From the NCBI GenBank assembly GCA_964634885.1, contig CAZWLN010000007.1, positions 62,001 to 126,000 of the forward strand: a stretch of DNA of 64,000 nt, written 5' to 3'. Every line of letters begins with the position of its first letter. Position 1 is the stretch's first letter. Both the position numbers and the translations under genes were made by a program. Positions 63,055 to 64,000 of the stretch are shown here, piece by piece. The notes under the pieces are model-generated. The model saw only the letters and a program-made list of their open reading frames with translations, did no database searches and was not told the origin of the DNA. The stretch comes from DAINRZ01 sp964634885. GTDB taxonomy: Bacteria; Bacteroidota; Ignavibacteria; Kapaibacteriales; UBA2268.

Positions 63055-64000
63055 TCGTTTACAATTGTTTCTTTATTAGGATTCTGTTTGTGTAATTTCC
63101 AGTTATTTAATACAATATTCTTTGATGTATTTGCATAGCAATACTCGCATAAATGAGGACATGTATTATATTCTCCTATATCCTTGCTGACTATACAGCC
63201 ACAGAACTCTCTTTGCCCTTTATCTTTATTTTCTTTCGTTTTTTTAAATTTAAAATCATTATTGAATAACTCTTGTTGTGCTTGGTTTTCAACTTCTACC
63301 CCTAGAAAATCCATTAAATCTTTATCTTCTGAAAATAGATCGATTATCAAATCATCATCAATACACTTATTGTGTTCAATACCATATTTTTTCAAATCAA
63401 TTTTTTCTGCACACGTTGCTAATTTATAGTTCCAACTACTATTCAGTTTAACTAATCCTTCTGCCAGTTCATACATAGTTCTCTCATTGAATTCCAAATA
63501 ATTTATATGTTCCCTTCTTAAATTATTTTGCACTTTCTTATACGTTTTAATATCAGCAAAACTAAAAACAAGCTTATTTGTATAGTTCACCAATTTGTTA
63601 CCAATATATTCAATACGCTTTAAAAGTTCATCAACACCTATTTCATTTGTCAAAAGGCATGGATCAAAACGCCAAATGACCTTTTTGGATCCAATTTTCT
63701 CAGATAGTTTACTAAAAATATCAATTCTTTTGTTAACATCAGGAACATTAGGCTCTAATCTCTCTTTATCATAGTCATTTAAAGTAAACTGAAAATAGAA
63801 ATTTGGAACATGCTCCTTAATTTCATCTAAATATTTGATTATTGGATTTGGATTTTTTGACCAAAATACGATCAATCTTGAATTTCTAAATGAAACATAG
63901 AGTGGTATCCCATTAAATGGATTTTTCCATTTCAAATATCCAATATTTAGTCTATCCAAGAACCATTTACTATAAAATGCCGGTATATCAGTCGCTCTGC
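63051..64000 (-). CDS. DUF1848 protein with radical-SAM-like cysteine motif (5' truncated)
   Basis: The reading frame is open through the right edge of the window; bases up to 64000 encode RATDIPAFYSKWFLDRLNIG, matching the N-terminal SRRTDIPAFY motif of DUF1848, so the start lies outside. More than 315 residues are present. SRLIVFWSKNPNPI and IWRFDPCLLT are family segments. Near the C-terminus CPHLCEYCYAN has the CxxxCxxC spacing of radical SAM enzymes; DUF1848 is known for a C-terminal cysteine cluster of this kind. It overlaps the start of the helicase fusion (ATGA). Catalysis is unproven. The annotated TTG-type start near 63959 is not the true start. Confidence 0.88.
   Translation of the reverse strand, partial: RATDIPAFYSKWFLDRLNIGYLKWKNPFNGIPLYVSFRNSRLIVFWSKNPNPIIKYLDEIKEHVPNFYFQFTLNDYDKERLEPNVPDVNKRIDIFSKLSEKIGSKKVIWRFDPCLLTNEIGVDELLKRIEYIGNKLVNYTNKLVFSFADIKTYKKVQNNLRREHINYLEFNERTMYELAEGLVKLNSSWNYKLATCAEKIDLKKYGIEHNKCIDDDLIIDLFSEDKDLMDFLGVEVENQAQQELFNNDFKFKKTKENKDKGQREFCGCIVSKDIGEYNTCPHLCEYCYANTSKNIVLNNWKLHKQNPNKETIVNE

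Noticed and set aside
63051..63959. TTG at 63959 as the start of DUF1848
   Set aside because: The frame continues upstream with the conserved TDIPAFY motif to the window edge.

Overview
The window reads as a draft-genome or metagenome scaffold from the Bacteroidota/Chlorobiota (FCB) group, possibly an Ignavibacteria- or Kapabacteria-like lineage. The evidence is the many secreted proteins ending in type IX secretion system (T9SS) sorting domains, several Omp28-type thioredoxin-fold surface proteins, a T9SS-exported clostripain protease and Bacteroidota-like small-gene content. IspG is the short 360-residue form, which argues against typical Bacteroidia. A 100-N scaffold gap lies inside a tandem repeat at 5217-5316. 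The taxonomic placement is inference.

Layout. 1-2.3 kb: a DUF1801 gene whose 3' end is interrupted by an AT-rich, translationally coupled three-gene cassette (TIGR04255-type protein plus two unknowns). 2.3-9.9 kb: secreted and lipoprotein genes, an esterase, a hemerythrin-domain protein and a CPBP protease. 10.3-19.5 kb: a secretome block with an Omp28/thioredoxin protein, T9SS cargo, a beta-barrel protein, a peptidase C11 and an L,D-transpeptidase-like lipoprotein. 20-26.8 kb: housekeeping and assorted genes (ispG, rhomboid protease, DUF3795, tautomerase-like, TylF-type methyltransferase, SagB-type oxidoreductase, CorA). 27.4-39.3 kb: tRNA-His, then four large Omp28-like T9SS paralogues in tandem; two keep a CxxC redox motif and two have lost it. 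39.3-45.6 kb: TPR protein, guaA, a DUF4258/DUF2283 pair, an AT-rich island with a HEPN-type RNase candidate, and a padR/pentapeptide operon. 45.9-57.8 kb: a segmental duplication carrying two degenerate CPBP-like membrane proteins, a VIT-like T9SS protein, pseudogene debris (LysR, RhuM), a LysR/DUF1573-rhodanese divergon, a Qnr-like/GyrI-like operon and hicBA. 58.1-64 kb: an AT-rich three-gene operon on the minus strand running off the right edge, encoding a DUF1848 protein, a 1,507-residue methyltransferase-RecQ-helicase fusion and a coiled-coil membrane protein. This is the best candidate for an undescribed defence or genome-maintenance system.

Interspersed throughout are at least two families of short non-coding elements with terminal inverted repeats (MITE-like). 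One copy has a perfect 17-bp flanking duplication, one truncates a rhuM-like gene, and several abut or supply stop codons. A recurring TGTAAC-N16/17-GTCTAT (or close variant) motif upstream of four T9SS cargo genes looks like a shared ECF-sigma-type promoter.
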